DNA of 53,829 nucleotides from Bacillus chungangensis (GCF_030812995.1 NZ_JAUSTT010000029.1:1-53829), one strand, 5' to 3'; positions 1-11,149 are shown, numbered from the stretch's first letter. The notes: a model not told the origin generated them from the letters alone. Translations and numbers: made by a program.

Positions 1-86
1 GAGCAAGCTCTCTTCGGTTCGCTCGACTTGCATGTATTAGGCACGCCGCCAGCGTTCGTCCTGAGCCAGGATCAAACTCTCCAAAA
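1..86 (-). rRNA. 16S rRNA, 5' end only (partial)
   Basis: The reverse complement contains the conserved start of bacterial 16S rRNA (GAGAGTTTGATCCTGG, then the ACGAACGCTGGCGGCGTGCC region and the beginning of variable region V1). The gene runs off the left edge of the window. The exact mature 5' end cannot be fixed from sequence alone and is placed at about base 86. It opens an rRNA operon transcribed on the minus strand, the same direction as nearly all neighbours. Confidence 0.97.
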
Positions 87-204
87 AAGTTCAATTAACT
101 TCGGATCCCTGCGTCAGCTCGAGTCGTCACATCCTCACGTACTTTAGTACGTTCCGGTGTTCCTCCTCTTCGCTTCCTTGACCTCCTCGTTACTTGAACT
201 TTTT
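84..204 (-). other. Long-range stem in the 16S leader RNA
   Basis: Bases 84-99 and 189-204 are inverted repeats that pair at 15 of 16 positions and enclose 89 bases. The leader also holds a small inner stem (GTACG arms near 155-167). The stem abuts or overlaps the expected 16S 5' end, so it may present the processing site or shape leader folding. Function is inferred; the repeat itself is seen directly. Confidence 0.55.
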
Positions 205-347
205 ACGTTCTAACGAAGAAATCTTCACCGAAAGTCAAAACTAATTTTAGAAGCTTTGAATAGCTCATGTTTAATAATTTTAGAATTACATTGACGTTTT
301 GTTTTGTTCAGTTTTCAAGGTTCAAGTTGTCTAACAGCGACTTTTAC

Positions 348-376
348 ATATTACATGTTTTTAAAGTAATTGTCAA
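348..376 (-). promoter_or_regulatory. rRNA operon promoter, downstream of a tandem pair
   Basis: On the minus strand a perfect -35 TTGACA (371-376) is separated by 17 bases from TAATAT (348-353). The start would be near 341, giving a leader of about 255 bases before 16S. Just downstream, the AACCTTGAAAACTGAAC-like stretch (about 308-328) resembles sequence usual in Bacillus rrn leaders. Confidence 0.85.
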
Positions 377-432
377 CTGTTTTTTTGTTTTTTATTTTTC
401 AAGTGCCGCAACATTTAACGGCAACGAATAAT

Positions 433-461
433 AATATAGCACCTTTAGACCAGACTTGCAA
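433..461 (-). promoter_or_regulatory. rRNA operon promoter, upstream of a tandem pair
   Basis: TTGCAA (456-461), 17-base spacer, TATATT (433-438) on the minus strand, 85 bases upstream of the other rrn promoter. Tandem sigma-A promoters are typical of Bacillus rrn operons. The rest of 462-613 is AT-rich sequence in which I see no gene. Confidence 0.7.
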
Positions 462-613
462 TAGTTTTTTCATTTTATTTTTAATAATATTGTTTATCAC
501 AACATAATCTTCACTAGTCATCAATATTATATTTAATTAAAAATAGCAACTTACCTATATCAATGTCTAAACTCCATATGCAAAAGTGTATGTTAATGAT
601 TCTTCTATATAAT

Positions 614-646
614 AAAAAAACCCTCATCCCATTTCTGAGATAAGGG
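614..646 (-). terminator. Rho-independent terminator after lysS
   Basis: On the minus strand an 11-bp stem (CCCTTATCTCA pairing with TGGGATGAGGG, allowing G-U pairs) is followed by a run of seven T. It lies 14 bases after the lysS stop and insulates the rrn promoters from upstream transcription. Confidence 0.9.
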
Positions 647-659
647 CTAGAACAAATTG

Positions 660-2168
<1,509 letters not shown>

Positions 2169-2188
2169 TCACAAAACTGATTAAAACG

Positions 2189-2217
2189 ATTATAAGATCC
2201 TTTCTTATTGTACACAA
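2189..2217 (-). promoter_or_regulatory. Sigma-A promoter of lysS
   Basis: TTGTGT (2212-2217), 17-base spacer and a perfect TATAAT (2189-2194) on the minus strand, about 45 bases upstream of the lysS ATG. The dusB terminator just upstream supports separate transcription of lysS. Confidence 0.65.
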
Positions 2218-2280
2218 TCTTATCGTTATCGACATCCTTAACTTTTTCCATTTTATTTTATAACAAGCACAGAATAGATA

Positions 2281-2314
2281 CAAAAAAACCACCAGTATCT
2301 GTATCTACTGGTAG
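2281..2314 (-). terminator. Terminator after dusB
   Basis: Minus-strand hairpin with ACCAGTA/TACTGGT arms followed by GG and seven T. It closes the folate-yazB-dusB transcript. Confidence 0.88.
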
Positions 2315-2331
2315 TCTTGCAATAATCATTC

Positions 2332-3339
2332 TCATCCGACATTCGAATAACTTGCTTTTTTTTCTCTTTCTTCCGTATCTTTAACGAAACTTGAGATAAT
2401 TGATACGAGTTCATCACGTGTATTACTCGCATTTATCGCATTGCGGACCTTAGCGTTTCCACGAATGCCTTTTAAATACCAAGAAGCATGTTTGCGGAAT
2501 TCCCTGATTGCAATATGTTCATTTTTCAACGCAATCAAGCGGTCTAAATGTAAAAGACAAACTTCCATCTTTTCACGTGCTGACGGTTCTTCTACAAGCT
2601 CTCCAGTTTCTAAATATCGGACAGTGCGATAAATCATCCAAGGGTTGCCAAGTGCTGCCCGGCCAATCATGACACCATCACAACCGGTTTGCTGCAATAA
2701 ACGCTCAGCATCTTGAGGTGTTTTTACATCTCCATTCCCGATTAATGGAATATGAATTGCCTTTTTTACCTCACGTAAAATATCCCAATTCGCTGATCCT
2801 TCATACATCTGCACCCTAGTTCTCCCATGCATAGAGACAGCCGCTCCACCAGCACGCTCTACCGCTTGTGCATTTTCAACAGCAAATAAATGATCATCGT
2901 CCCAGCCAATTCTCATTTTTACTGTTACTGGTTTCTTCACAGCATCTACCACAGCTGCTACCATTTCATAGATTTTGTTTGGGTCTAATAGCCACTTTGC
3001 TCCCGCTTCACATTTAATGATTTTATTGACAGGACATCCCATATTAATGTCGATAATATCAGCAGTCGTATGTTCGTCTACAAATTTCGCTGCCTCAACT
3101 AAAGTTTCCTTTTCACCGCCAAAAATCTGCAAACTTAAAGGTTTCTCCCGCTCATCTATATAAAGTAAATTCATTGTTTTTTCATTTTTAAAAACGATAC
3201 CCTTATCACTTATCATTTCTGCACATACTAAGCCAGCACCAAACTCTTTTACTGTCAATCGAAAGGCAGAATTACATATACCTGCCATCGGTGCAAGAAC
3301 GACTCGATTTTTAATAGAAATATCCCCTATGCGAAACAT
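2332..3339 (-). CDS. dusB: tRNA-dihydrouridine synthase B
   Basis: FMN enzyme that reduces uridines to dihydrouridine in the tRNA D-loop. The protein (335 residues from the chosen ATG) is a TIM barrel with the N-terminal APMAG motif (about 16-20) and the catalytic cysteine in NMGCPV (Cys about 102). The HGRTR motif follows, then GNGDV and GRAALGNPW phosphate-binding segments. An upstream in-frame start exists, but the G-rich ribosome site at about 3345-3353 favours the ATG at 3339 (or 3342). It is the last gene of the folP-folB-folK-yazB-dusB cluster. Confidence 0.95.
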   Translation of the reverse strand: MFRIGDISIKNRVVLAPMAGICNSAFRLTVKEFGAGLVCAEMISDKGIVFKNEKTMNLLYIDEREKPLSLQIFGGEKETLVEAAKFVDEHTTADIIDINMGCPVNKIIKCEAGAKWLLDPNKIYEMVAAVVDAVKKPVTVKMRIGWDDDHLFAVENAQAVERAGGAAVSMHGRTRVQMYEGSANWDILREVKKAIHIPLIGNGDVKTPQDAERLLQQTGCDGVMIGRAALGNPWMIYRTVRYLETGELVEEPSAREKMEVCLLHLDRLIALKNEHIAIREFRKHASWYLKGIRGNAKVRNAINASNTRDELVSIISSFVKDTEEREKKASYSNVG

Positions 3340-3418
3340 CATTATCCCCCCTTTACGATAAATTTTTCTCATCATAGATGCAGATCATAACATATTTGGC
3401 CGAGAAAATTCTACATTA

Positions 3419-3628
3419 TTATTCGTCAATTGGAATCAATTCCTCTACCTTGATCTGCAAACATGCTGCGATGTTTTTTAGGATAGGCTCAGAGGGAATT
3501 CGGCTTCCTCTTTCGATCTCACCTAACACAGATACTGAAATCCCTATCGTTTTAGCTAGTCCTTCTTGTGTATAGCCTTTTAGTTTCCGAAAAGCACGGA
3601 TGCGTCTTCCCCATTTATCTGTCTCCAT
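3419..3628 (-). CDS. yazB: Small XRE-family helix-turn-helix protein YazB
   Basis: A 69-residue protein that is almost entirely one Cro/C1-type helix-turn-helix (about 9-62: GYTQEGLAKTIGISVSVLGEIERG). It has no second domain, so it is a minimal DNA-binding protein of unknown target. Its start lies inside the folK 3' end (49-base overlap), which implies translational coupling. The same position between folK and dusB is conserved in Bacillus. A folate- or tRNA-related regulatory role is possible, but nothing in the sequence shows it. Confidence 0.88.
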   Translation of the reverse strand: METDKWGRRIRAFRKLKGYTQEGLAKTIGISVSVLGEIERGSRIPSEPILKNIAACLQIKVEELIPIDE

Positions 3629-4107
3629 AATCGAACCTCTTTTCTATCAGGTATCTTTTTGAGAAGCTTCAGCAACGGAGTATTTGTTGACGGAAGTTGA
3701 ATGTGTTCATCAATTTCTAAAAGCGGGATCAACACAAAAGCACGTTCATGCATTCTAGGATGTGGAATGATTAACTCATCTGTTTGGATATTGTCTTTAT
3801 TATACAATAAGATGTCAAGATCAATCACTCTTGGTCCCCACCTAACTTTCCTTATTCTCCCAAGTTTTTGTTCGATATTTAAGCAAGTATGAAGCAAGCC
3901 CTTAGGTGTTAAGGTAGTTTGCAGCTTAACCGCTATGTTTAAAAAATGTGCCTGATCTACATAGCCAACTGGTTCTGTTTCATAAATTGAAGAAATATGT
4001 AAAATCTGGATGGATTTATTTGCTCGTAGTGCTTTGATTGCATCTTGAAGATGAGCAAAACGATCACCCATATTAGTGCCAATTGAAAGGTAAGCAATAT
4101 TAGTCAT
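3580..4107 (-). CDS. folK: 2-amino-4-hydroxy-6-hydroxymethyldihydropteridine pyrophosphokinase
   Basis: Transfers pyrophosphate from ATP to the pterin alcohol, the step before FolP in folate synthesis. The 175-residue product shows the N-terminal SIGTNMGDR motif (about 8-16), the YETEPVG loop (about 42-48) and the signature RWGPRVIDLDILLY (about 89-102). The start overlaps folB by 8 bases and the end overlaps yazB. These overlaps indicate one tightly coupled operon. Confidence 0.97.
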   Translation of the reverse strand: MTNIAYLSIGTNMGDRFAHLQDAIKALRANKSIQILHISSIYETEPVGYVDQAHFLNIAVKLQTTLTPKGLLHTCLNIEQKLGRIRKVRWGPRVIDLDILLYNKDNIQTDELIIPHPRMHERAFVLIPLLEIDEHIQLPSTNTPLLKLLKKIPDRKEVRLWRQINGEDASVLFGN

Positions 4108-4468
4108 TAGTACGAGACCTCGTTATTTCAACTGCAACAGATTGGTAATGCCCAGGAATAGGGGGATCAGGCTTTGTAACAGTTACATTCACTTCCTGAA
4201 CCTTCGAATATTGCGTCAAAATCTCTGAAGCAATATGTTCCGCTAATGCCTCTATCAAATTGTATCCTGACCCTTCAACGATTTTTTTACAGAGTTGATA
4301 TACCTCGGCATAGTTAATCGTTTCTTGTAAGTCATCTGTCTGTCCTGCTTGCTTTAAATCTACACTCATTACAACTGTTGCTCTGAAACGTTGTCCTATT
4401 TGCTTTTCTCCTGTCAAAACGCCATGATAACCGTAAAATTCCATCTCATTAAGAAAAATTTTATCCAT
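4100..4468 (-). CDS. folB: Dihydroneopterin aldolase
   Basis: Converts 7,8-dihydroneopterin to the hydroxymethyl pterin used by FolK, releasing glycolaldehyde. The 122-residue length is normal. The N-terminal FYGYHGVLTGEKQIGQRF segment and the catalytic-region lysine in VTKPDPPIPGH (about 97-107) are present. It overlaps folP by 8 bases and folK by 8 bases, giving the order folP-folB-folK. Confidence 0.97.
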   Translation of the reverse strand: MDKIFLNEMEFYGYHGVLTGEKQIGQRFRATVVMSVDLKQAGQTDDLQETINYAEVYQLCKKIVEGSGYNLIEALAEHIASEILTQYSKVQEVNVTVTKPDPPIPGHYQSVAVEITRSRTND

Positions 4469-5294
4469 TTGATCTCTCCTTCCCGAGTAAAGCGTCCATC
4501 ATTTTAGCCATTCTGCTCATTGCTAGTACATCGTGAACACGAATGATGTGACAGCCTTTTTGGATGCCGAAGCAAACAGTTGCACCTGTTCCTTCCATTC
4601 GCTCATTAGCCGGAAGCCCAAGCACGTGACCAATCATTGATTTCCTAGAAGTGCCAAGAAGCACAGGGTAGCCTAATGCAACAAGCCGATCCAAGTGCTG
4701 CATCATGTTGATATTTTCTGCTAAATCTTTTGCAAATCCAATACCGGGATCTAAGATGATTTGCTCATCCTTCACGTTTGCACGCTTAGCAATTGCCACA
4801 CTATCTTGTAAATCTTGAAGAACATCTTCAATAAAATGTTGATAGTTCCGATCCTGACGATTATGCATTAAAATAATCGGCGCCTGTTTGTCAGCGGCAA
4901 CTTTCGCAATTTCTGGTTCTTTTTTTGCTCCCCAAACATCATTAATGATATGTGCGCCTGCTTCAATAGCTTGTCTAGCTGTTTCCGCTTTGTATGTATC
5001 TATCGAAATGGGAACATCCACTTCTCTCGAAATAGCTTCTATTATTGGCACTACACGAGACAATTCTTCGTCTAATGAGACAGCTGCATGGCCAGGCCTT
5101 GTTGATTCACCGCCAATATCAATAATATCAGCTCCGTCTTCTACCATTTTTTTTGCATGCTGAAGAGCTTGTTCTACTAAAGTATAACGGCCTCCATCAG
5201 AAAAGGAATCCGGTGTTACGTTTAAGATGCCCATTATGAGCGTTTTTTGATTGTATGGAAGTAAATATTTCCCACATTGAACTGCCTGCTCCAT
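4461..5294 (-). CDS. folP: Dihydropteroate synthase
   Basis: Joins p-aminobenzoate to the pterin pyrophosphate to make dihydropteroate, and is the sulfonamide target. The 277 residues show GILNVTPDSFSDGG (about 22-35), GGESTRPG (about 61-68), DPGIGFAKD and the C-terminal RVHDV, all diagnostic of the family. In B. subtilis pabB, pabA and pabC sit directly upstream, between cysK and folP. Here they are absent and folP instead has its own promoter right behind the cysK terminator. Confidence 0.97.
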   Translation of the reverse strand: MEQAVQCGKYLLPYNQKTLIMGILNVTPDSFSDGGRYTLVEQALQHAKKMVEDGADIIDIGGESTRPGHAAVSLDEELSRVVPIIEAISREVDVPISIDTYKAETARQAIEAGAHIINDVWGAKKEPEIAKVAADKQAPIILMHNRQDRNYQHFIEDVLQDLQDSVAIAKRANVKDEQIILDPGIGFAKDLAENINMMQHLDRLVALGYPVLLGTSRKSMIGHVLGLPANERMEGTGATVCFGIQKGCHIIRVHDVLAMSRMAKMMDALLGKERSNG

Positions 5295-5347
5295 CTTTTC
5301 TCTCTCCTTTCATCATGAAAAAAGTATTTTTTCTTTTCACTCTACCT

Positions 5348-5375
5348 ATTGTAAGAGTTAAAAAAAGAATTCCAA
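5348..5375 (-). promoter_or_regulatory. Sigma-A promoter of the folP operon
   Basis: TTGGAA (5370-5375), 16-base spacer, TACAAT (5348-5353) on the minus strand. The -35 overlaps the T-run of the cysK terminator, so the folate operon starts immediately after cysK transcription stops. Confidence 0.55.
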
Positions 5376-5423
5376 TAAAAAAGGTCTGAACCAAATTGTA
5401 TGAACATACGTTTGGCACAGACC
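5375..5423 (-). terminator. Terminator after cysK
   Basis: Long minus-strand hairpin: GGTCTG, CCAAA and TATG segments pair with CATA, TTTGG and CAGACC across small internal loops, followed by six T. It lies about 75 bases past the cysK stop. Confidence 0.9.
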
Positions 5424-5499
5424 CTTACTTATTACTTTTCTATAGGCACTCTTCCTTCATTTTCTGAAAAAAAGCTGCCTGCTATAGAATACTTATTGT

Positions 5500-6426
5500 T
5501 TATTCCTCGAATTGGTACAATGCTGTGCTTAAATAGCGCTCTCCATTGCTTGGAATAATAGCCATTACTTTTTTCCCTTTTCCAAGCTTTTTCGCTACTT
5601 TCAACGCGGTGTGAATCGCTGCTCCTGATGAAATTCCACCTAAAATTCCTTCTTCTTTTGCTGCTCTTCGGGCAGCTTCGAATGAATCTTCTGTACTTAC
5701 TTGCATAATTTCATCGTATATATTCGTATCCAATATGCTAGGAACGAAACCAGCGCCAATTCCTTGAATTTTATGTGGACCAGGCTTTCCTCCAGATAAG
5801 ACAGGAGAATCAGCTGGCTCCACTGCATATATTTTAATGTTTGGGTATTTTTCCTTCAATAGCGAACCAACACCAGTAATGGTTCCACCTGTTCCAATAC
5901 CTGCAATAAATGCATCCAATTGGTCTCCCATTTGCTCGATAATTTCTTTGCCAGTTGTTAAGCGATGTATTTCCGGGTTAGCCTCATTATTAAATTGCTG
6001 AGGAACAAAATAACCTTTCTCTTTTGCGAGTTCCTCCGCTTTACGGATTGCTCCGTTCATTCCTTCAGGTCCTGGAGTTAACACTAACTCAGCACCATAA
6101 GCACGCAAAAGATTGCGTCGTTCTAAACTCATTGTTTCTGGCATCACTAAGATGGCATGGTAGCCTTTTACTGCTGCGATCATAGCGAGCCCGATACCAG
6201 TATTTCCACTAGTAGGTTCAATAATTGTATCTCCAGGCTGAATAACGCCTTTCTTTTCGGCAGCTTCGATCATTGCTAAAGCGATTCGGTCTTTCACACT
6301 GCTGCCAGGGTTCATGTATTCAAGCTTTAAGTAAACGTCTGCGCTATTTTCTTCGACAAGACGATTTAACTTTACTACCGGTGTCTTCCCAACAAGTTCG
6401 GCAATGGAATTTGCAACGATAGCCAT
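5500..6426 (-). CDS. cysK: Cysteine synthase (O-acetylserine thiol-lyase)
   Basis: PLP enzyme that makes cysteine from O-acetylserine and sulfide. The 308 residues are the normal length. The PLP lysine is in PGSSVKDR (Lys about 45), the substrate loop is EPTSGNTG (about 70-77), the phosphate-binding loop is GTGGTITG, and the C-terminal GGISSGAA segment is present. It is monocistronic here, with its own promoter and terminator. The PpiC-type gene yacD that precedes it in B. subtilis is absent. Confidence 0.97.
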   Translation of the reverse strand: MAIVANSIAELVGKTPVVKLNRLVEENSADVYLKLEYMNPGSSVKDRIALAMIEAAEKKGVIQPGDTIIEPTSGNTGIGLAMIAAVKGYHAILVMPETMSLERRNLLRAYGAELVLTPGPEGMNGAIRKAEELAKEKGYFVPQQFNNEANPEIHRLTTGKEIIEQMGDQLDAFIAGIGTGGTITGVGSLLKEKYPNIKIYAVEPADSPVLSGGKPGPHKIQGIGAGFVPSILDTNIYDEIMQVSTEDSFEAARRAAKEEGILGGISSGAAIHTALKVAKKLGKGKKVMAIIPSNGERYLSTALYQFEE

Positions 6427-6440
6427 TTAACAACACCCCT

Positions 6441-6499
6441 AATTCCGACTAATTTTATTGGTTTAATTTTACTTTAGCAACTTTTACAGCTTATGTCAA
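6441..6499 (-). promoter_or_regulatory. cysK promoter with operator-like dyad at the start site
   Basis: TTGACA (6494-6499), 17 bases, TAAAGT (6471-6476) on the minus strand is a good sigma-A promoter. An imperfect dyad, AATTCC and ATTGGTT half sites at 6441-6462, spans the expected start. CymR is known to repress cysK in B. subtilis. Assigning this dyad to CymR is my guess from position and shape, not a motif score. Confidence 0.5.
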
Positions 6500-6603
6500 T
6501 GACTTCTTTACCATAAGGAAAGCTCCAAAATGAAATGCAGCATCATGTTTATGATTGATAAAATGTTAAAAAACTGCTTATGTTATATTTAATTAGACAG
6601 TTT

Positions 6604-7497
6604 CTAATGGTTTGTATGAGACTCCGCCTCTTTTAAAAGTGCTTCTAACTCTGCTTTTGAAAATTGATATTTGTTATTGCAAAAGTGGCATTGTGCCTCT
6701 GCTTTTTCATCCTCTGCTATCATTAACTGAATCTCATCCGGTCCTAGGCTGATAATGGCGTTTCCAAACCTTTCCTTTGAGCAGTTGCAGCGAAATTGAA
6801 CAGGCATTTCATCTAATACTTTCACATTTTCTTCTCCTAATATACGTGTCAATATTGATTCAGGCGACAACCCCTGTGAAATTAACGTTGATATAGGGGG
6901 GATCGAAGAAATGCTTTTATCGATTAGATCAATAATGGAATCTTCTGTCCCAGGAAGCAATTGGATAATAAAACCACCTGCAGCAAGAATACTGTTATCA
7001 GGATTCACTAATACGCCAACACCTACAGACGTTGGAATTTGTTCTGAAGATGCAAAGTAATATGTGAAGTCATCGCCAAGCTCGCCAGAAACAATCGGCA
7101 CTTGGCCTGTAAAATGATCCCGCAGACCAACGTCCTTTACGACAGAAAGCATTCCATTTTGCCCAACGGCACGAGCAACGTCCAGCTTCCCATGCTTATT
7201 CAAAGGAAAATGGGTTTGTGGATTTGTTACATAACCACGGACATCCCCCTTCGCATTGCTATCTACTAAAATAACGCCAATTGGGCCTCCGCCTTCAACC
7301 TTGATGGTGATTTTATCTTCGTTTTTTAACATGGCTCCCATCATTGCTCCTGCAGTTATTGCACGACCTAAAGCGGCTGAAGCAGTAGGCCAAGTTTGAT
7401 GGCGGCGTTGGGCCTCTGCAACAGTTTCCGTACTTGAAATAGCATATGCGCGAACCTTTCCATCATAGGCAAGTGCACGCACCAAAGTATCACTCAT
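6604..7497 (-). CDS. hslO: Redox-regulated holdase chaperone Hsp33
   Basis: ATP-independent chaperone switched on by oxidation, when its C-terminal zinc is released and disulfides form. The 297-residue protein keeps the four zinc ligands as CNC (about 237 and 239) and CHFC (about 270 and 273). The N-terminal substrate domain includes [13 protein letters not shown] and [22 protein letters not shown]. It starts about 10 bases after the coaX stop, so the two are probably one operon. It is the last gene before cysK. Confidence 0.97.
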   Translation of the reverse strand: MSDTLVRALAYDGKVRAYAISSTETVAEAQRRHQTWPTASAALGRAITAGAMMGAMLKNEDKITIKVEGGGPIGVILVDSNAKGDVRGYVTNPQTHFPLNKHGKLDVARAVGQNGMLSVVKDVGLRDHFTGQVPIVSGELGDDFTYYFASSEQIPTSVGVGVLVNPDNSILAAGGFIIQLLPGTEDSIIDLIDKSISSIPPISTLISQGLSPESILTRILGEENVKVLDEMPVQFRCNCSKERFGNAIISLGPDEIQLMIAEDEKAEAQCHFCNNKYQFSKAELEALLKEAESHTNH

Positions 7498-7507
7498 TCT
7501 GTATCAT

Positions 7508-8293
7508 TCAGTCCTTTCTTCCTTCTTTTTCTGCATTGCGATTGTAAATTAAATAAAGACCTTTCAAAGTTAGAAAAGGATCAACTATATCTATCATACT
7601 TGATTCGCTTGAAATTAAATTAGCAAGGCCTCCAGTTGCAATAACAGTCGGTGTCTTTTCAGCTTTTGCTTTCATCCGTGAAACAATACCTTCAACTTGT
7701 CCAACAAACCCATACAATATACCAGCTTGCATGGAAGTAACTGTGTTTTTTCCAATCACATTTTCAATATGAGTTATTTCAATTCTTGGCAGTTTTGCTG
7801 CTTTCGAATAAAGCGCCTCGGTTGAGATGCCAATTCCCGGCGCAATCGCTCCCCCCATATATTGGTTTTGTTCATCGATATAGCAAAAAGTCGTTGCTGT
7901 TCCAAAATCTACAATAATAAGTGGATTTCCATATTCATGTATAGCTGCGACCGCATTTACAATTCTATCTGCACCGACTTCGCGTGGATTTTCATATTTA
8001 ATATTTAAACCTGTTTTAATCCCGGGTCCGACAATCAATGGTTTTATACCAAAATATTTTTTACACATAATTTCTAAAGTGAACATTAAAGGCGGTACAA
8101 CGGATGATATGATAATGCCATGAATATCATCAAATGCTAAACCTTCATGTTTAAAAAGTGATTTTACTAAAATTCCGTACTCATCTTCTGATTTATAACG
8201 ATTCGTTTCGATCCGCCAATGGTGCTTTAATTGATCTTGAGTATAAACACCTAAAACAATATTTGTATTTCCAACATCTAGAACGAAAATCAC
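7508..8293 (-). CDS. coaX: Pantothenate kinase, type III
   Basis: Phosphorylates pantothenate, the first step of coenzyme A synthesis, with an ASKHA-type fold. The N-terminal FVLDVGNTN phosphate motif, GADRIVN (about 102-108) and DFGTATTF (about 125-132) are present. An in-frame GTG at 8305 would add four residues. I prefer the GTG at 8293, because the product then starts directly at the conserved [10 protein letters not shown] and has a GGTGAAG site upstream. Paired with hslO. Confidence 0.95.
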   Translation of the reverse strand: MIFVLDVGNTNIVLGVYTQDQLKHHWRIETNRYKSEDEYGILVKSLFKHEGLAFDDIHGIIISSVVPPLMFTLEIMCKKYFGIKPLIVGPGIKTGLNIKYENPREVGADRIVNAVAAIHEYGNPLIIVDFGTATTFCYIDEQNQYMGGAIAPGIGISTEALYSKAAKLPRIEITHIENVIGKNTVTSMQAGILYGFVGQVEGIVSRMKAKAEKTPTVIATGGLANLISSESSMIDIVDPFLTLKGLYLIYNRNAEKEGRKD

Positions 8294-8399
8294 AATCTTC
8301 ACCACTTTTTAACAGTTTCTTTTATAAACACTGCAAACATCATAACATAATTTGTTTTTTTCTTGTTAGTAATAATAAAAATAAATAGAGATGGCATGA

Positions 8400-8447
8400 G
8401 ATAAAAGGAAAGGAGCAAGGCCAATGTTGCAAATGCCTTACTCCTTT
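8400..8447 (-). terminator. Terminator after ftsH
   Basis: Minus-strand stem of 13 pairs with one mismatch (AAAGGAG-AAGGC against GCCTT-CTCCTTT), ending in CCTTTTATC. It lies right behind the ftsH stop. Confidence 0.8.
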
Positions 8448-8454
8448 GAATATG

Positions 8455-10482
8455 CTATTCCTTTTTATCTTGATCTTGTGATGGATTCGTTGGTCCTAAT
8501 TTTTCAGGACGTTGTTCAGGAATAGCAGTGCCATCCTGTACTTCATGATTTTCTTCAATTGCTGTCGGCTCTTCATTTTTAGGTTGAATTTTGATTTTAG
8601 GGTTATTTTCTGTCGTTGATTCATCTGAATCATTCGTTATATTAACCACTTTGCGATCTGGCAATTTTCCATGATCATAAAGATGTCTAATTTGTTCTGC
8701 ATCTAAAGTTTCAATCTCCAGAAGCGTCTCCGCAATTAAATTTAGTTTATCGCGGTGTTTCGTGATAATCTCTTTCGCACGTGCATAACACTCTTTAATG
8801 ATGCGTGTAATTTCCATATCGATTTCATACGCAATCGAATCAGAGTAGTTTTGCTCATTGTGAAGGTCACGGCCAAGGAATACTTGCCCACCTTGTGGCT
8901 GGCCAAATTGCAGCGGCCCAAGTTTATCACTCATTCCATATTCAGTTACCATCTTCCGAGCAATGCCCGTCGCACGCTGGAAGTCATTATGAGCGCCCGT
9001 TGACACTTCGCCAAATACAACTTCCTCTGCCACCCGACCGCCAAGAAGGCCAGTAATCTTATCAAGCAGCTCTGGTTTTGTCATAAAATAGCGATCTTCT
9101 TTCGGGAGCATTACTGCATAACCGCCAGCCTGGCCGCGAGGGACAATTGTTACTTTATGCACGATATCCGCCTCGTCTAATACTAGGCCAATAATCGTAT
9201 GTCCGCTCTCATGAAAAGCAACAATGTTGCGTTCTTTTTTGGAAATAACTCGGCTTTTTTTGGCAGGACCTGCAATGACGCGGTCTGTCGCTTCATCGAC
9301 ATCTTCCAAATCAATGACTTTTTTGTCTCTACGAGCAGCGACTAGCGCCGCTTCGTTCATCAAGTTTTCCAAATCAGCTCCTGAGAAACCAGGTGTTCTT
9401 GCCGCAATCGCTTTTAAATCAACAGATTCGTCTAGCGGCTTGTTGCGAGAATGCACACGGAGCACTGCTTCACGGCCATTAATATCGGGACGATCAACGG
9501 TAATTTGTCTATCGAACCGGCCGGGACGCAATAATGCTGGGTCTAGAATGTCAGGACGGTTTGTCGCTGCAACAATAATAATCCCTTCATTGGCACCGAA
9601 GCCATCCATTTCAACGAGCAATTGGTTTAACGTTTGCTCACGCTCATCATGTCCACCGCCTAAACCAGCGCCACGCTGCCGTCCGACAGCATCAATTTCA
9701 TCAATGAAAATAATACAAGGTGCATTCTTTTTCGCTGTTTCAAATAAATCTCGAACACGGGACGCACCGACTCCGACGAACATCTCTACAAAGTCAGATC
9801 CACTAATGGAGAAAAATGGAACTCCTGCTTCTCCAGCAACTGCGCGTGCCAGCAATGTTTTTCCTGTTCCTGGAGGTCCAACCAATAGGACTCCCTTAGG
9901 AATACGAGCGCCAACATCAGCAAATTTTCGCGGATCCTTTAAAAATTCTACCACTTCAACCAGCTCATGTTTTTCCTCATCTGCTCCTGCAACATCTTTA
10001 AAGCGAACTTTTTTCTTTTCATCATTATAAAGCTTCGCCTTGCTCTTGCCAAAGTTCATCACACGGCTGCCGCCGCCTTGAGCCTGATTCAGCAAGAAGA
10101 AAAAGAGGATGAATATAATCACGAACGGGATAATGGTAGTAAAGAACGAAACCCAACCGCTTGTTTCTTTCGCCATTAATATATCTACTTTTGTATTTGC
10201 AGCAGCCGCATCAATACGATCAAGCGACGCTTGGCTATTCATTACATATGTACGGAAAGACGGTTCTTTGTTATCTCCCTTTAATTGACCCCTAATTTCA
10301 TAAACTGCTCTTTCCGGCTGCATTGTAAAGGATTGCACTTCGCCATTTTCTAAATGTGCAATAAATTCATCATATGATATATTCTGTGTTGGCTCGTTGC
10401 CTTTTTGAAAATAACCAACGATGCCAATAATAACCAGAAATATTAATAGGTAAAATATGGTATTTCTAAATATCCGATTCAT
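8455..10482 (-). CDS. ftsH: ATP-dependent membrane zinc metalloprotease FtsH
   Basis: Membrane-anchored AAA+ protease for quality control of membrane and regulatory proteins; needed in Bacillus for normal sporulation. Two N-terminal membrane segments (about 7-25 and 110-133) flank an extracellular loop. The AAA domain follows, with Walker A GPPGTGKT, Walker B IIFIDEID and the arginine-finger region [17 protein letters not shown]. The zinc site HESGH lies about residue 427. The 675-residue protein ends in a long acidic, glutamine-rich tail that is likely disordered. The start has a strong GGGAGGAGG ribosome site. Confidence 0.98.
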   Translation of the reverse strand: MNRIFRNTIFYLLIFLVIIGIVGYFQKGNEPTQNISYDEFIAHLENGEVQSFTMQPERAVYEIRGQLKGDNKEPSFRTYVMNSQASLDRIDAAAANTKVDILMAKETSGWVSFFTTIIPFVIIFILFFFLLNQAQGGGSRVMNFGKSKAKLYNDEKKKVRFKDVAGADEEKHELVEVVEFLKDPRKFADVGARIPKGVLLVGPPGTGKTLLARAVAGEAGVPFFSISGSDFVEMFVGVGASRVRDLFETAKKNAPCIIFIDEIDAVGRQRGAGLGGGHDEREQTLNQLLVEMDGFGANEGIIIVAATNRPDILDPALLRPGRFDRQITVDRPDINGREAVLRVHSRNKPLDESVDLKAIAARTPGFSGADLENLMNEAALVAARRDKKVIDLEDVDEATDRVIAGPAKKSRVISKKERNIVAFHESGHTIIGLVLDEADIVHKVTIVPRGQAGGYAVMLPKEDRYFMTKPELLDKITGLLGGRVAEEVVFGEVSTGAHNDFQRATGIARKMVTEYGMSDKLGPLQFGQPQGGQVFLGRDLHNEQNYSDSIAYEIDMEITRIIKECYARAKEIITKHRDKLNLIAETLLEIETLDAEQIRHLYDHGKLPDRKVVNITNDSDESTTENNPKIKIQPKNEEPTAIEENHEVQDGTAIPEQRPEKLGPTNPSQDQDKKE

Positions 10483-10518
10483 TCCTTACCTCCTCCCACC
10501 ATAAAAAAACTATATTCA

Positions 10519-10548
10519 ATAGTATCATAGAAAATTATCCTTTTACAA
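10519..10548 (-). promoter_or_regulatory. Sigma-A promoter of ftsH
   Basis: TTGTAA (10543-10548), 18-base spacer, TACTAT (10519-10524) with a TGA just upstream forming an extended -10. It is 37 bases before the ftsH ATG. Confidence 0.65.
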
Positions 10549-10603
10549 CTTTTTGCATTTCTTTTCATCTGTTTGCTGTACATGGTTTTTCTCTAGTTTT
10601 GAC

Positions 10604-11149
10604 TTATTCAGATTTGTTATACACTTCTGGTTTTAAAACTGCGATATAAGGTAGATTTCGGTATTTCTCTGCAAAATCTAAGCCATACCCAACGACAAAA
10701 GCATTAGGAACGATAAAACCAACGTAATCAGCTTCTATATCTGCCTTTCTTCCTGTCGGTTTATCAAGCAGCGTTACAATTTTAATGGACTTTGCTTTCC
10801 GATAACGCATTAAATCAACGAGATAGTGCAACGTTCTTCCGCTGTCGATAATATCCTCAATAATAAGAATATCACGCCCCTCAACAGAAGTGTTTAAATC
10901 CTTGACAATTTTCACTTCTCCTGAAGAGGAGATTGATTGGCCATAGCTTGAAACATCCATAAAGTCCATTTCTAAATGTGTGTCTACTCGTTTTAGCAAA
11001 TCAGACATAAATGGAAGTGCTCCTTTTAATACGCCAACAGCAAGTGGAAAACGACCATCATACTCTTTAGTAAGCTGTGCAGCCAGTTCCTTTATTTTTG
11101 CATCGATTTCCTCTTCTGTGATTAATACTCTTTCAATATCATTTTTCAT
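10604..11149 (-). CDS. hprT: Hypoxanthine phosphoribosyltransferase
   Basis: Salvages hypoxanthine and guanine to IMP and GMP with PRPP. The 181-residue protein has the PRPP-binding signature [16 protein letters not shown] (about 95-110). It also has [14 protein letters not shown] near the N-terminus and [17 protein letters not shown] near the C-terminus. It follows tilS by 15 bases. In B. subtilis HprT and TilS also interact and activate ftsH; that is known from the relatives, not visible here. Confidence 0.97.
   Translation of the reverse strand: MKNDIERVLITEEEIDAKIKELAAQLTKEYDGRFPLAVGVLKGALPFMSDLLKRVDTHLEMDFMDVSSYGQSISSSGEVKIVKDLNTSVEGRDILIIEDIIDSGRTLHYLVDLMRYRKAKSIKIVTLLDKPTGRKADIEADYVGFIVPNAFVVGYGLDFAEKYRNLPYIAVLKPEVYNKSE

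Noticed and set aside
9224-10030. 268-codon plus-strand open frame opposite ftsH
   Set aside because: It lies entirely within the antisense of the conserved ftsH AAA domain, is serine-rich as expected for a shadow of that sequence, and has no ribosome site or homology I recognise.
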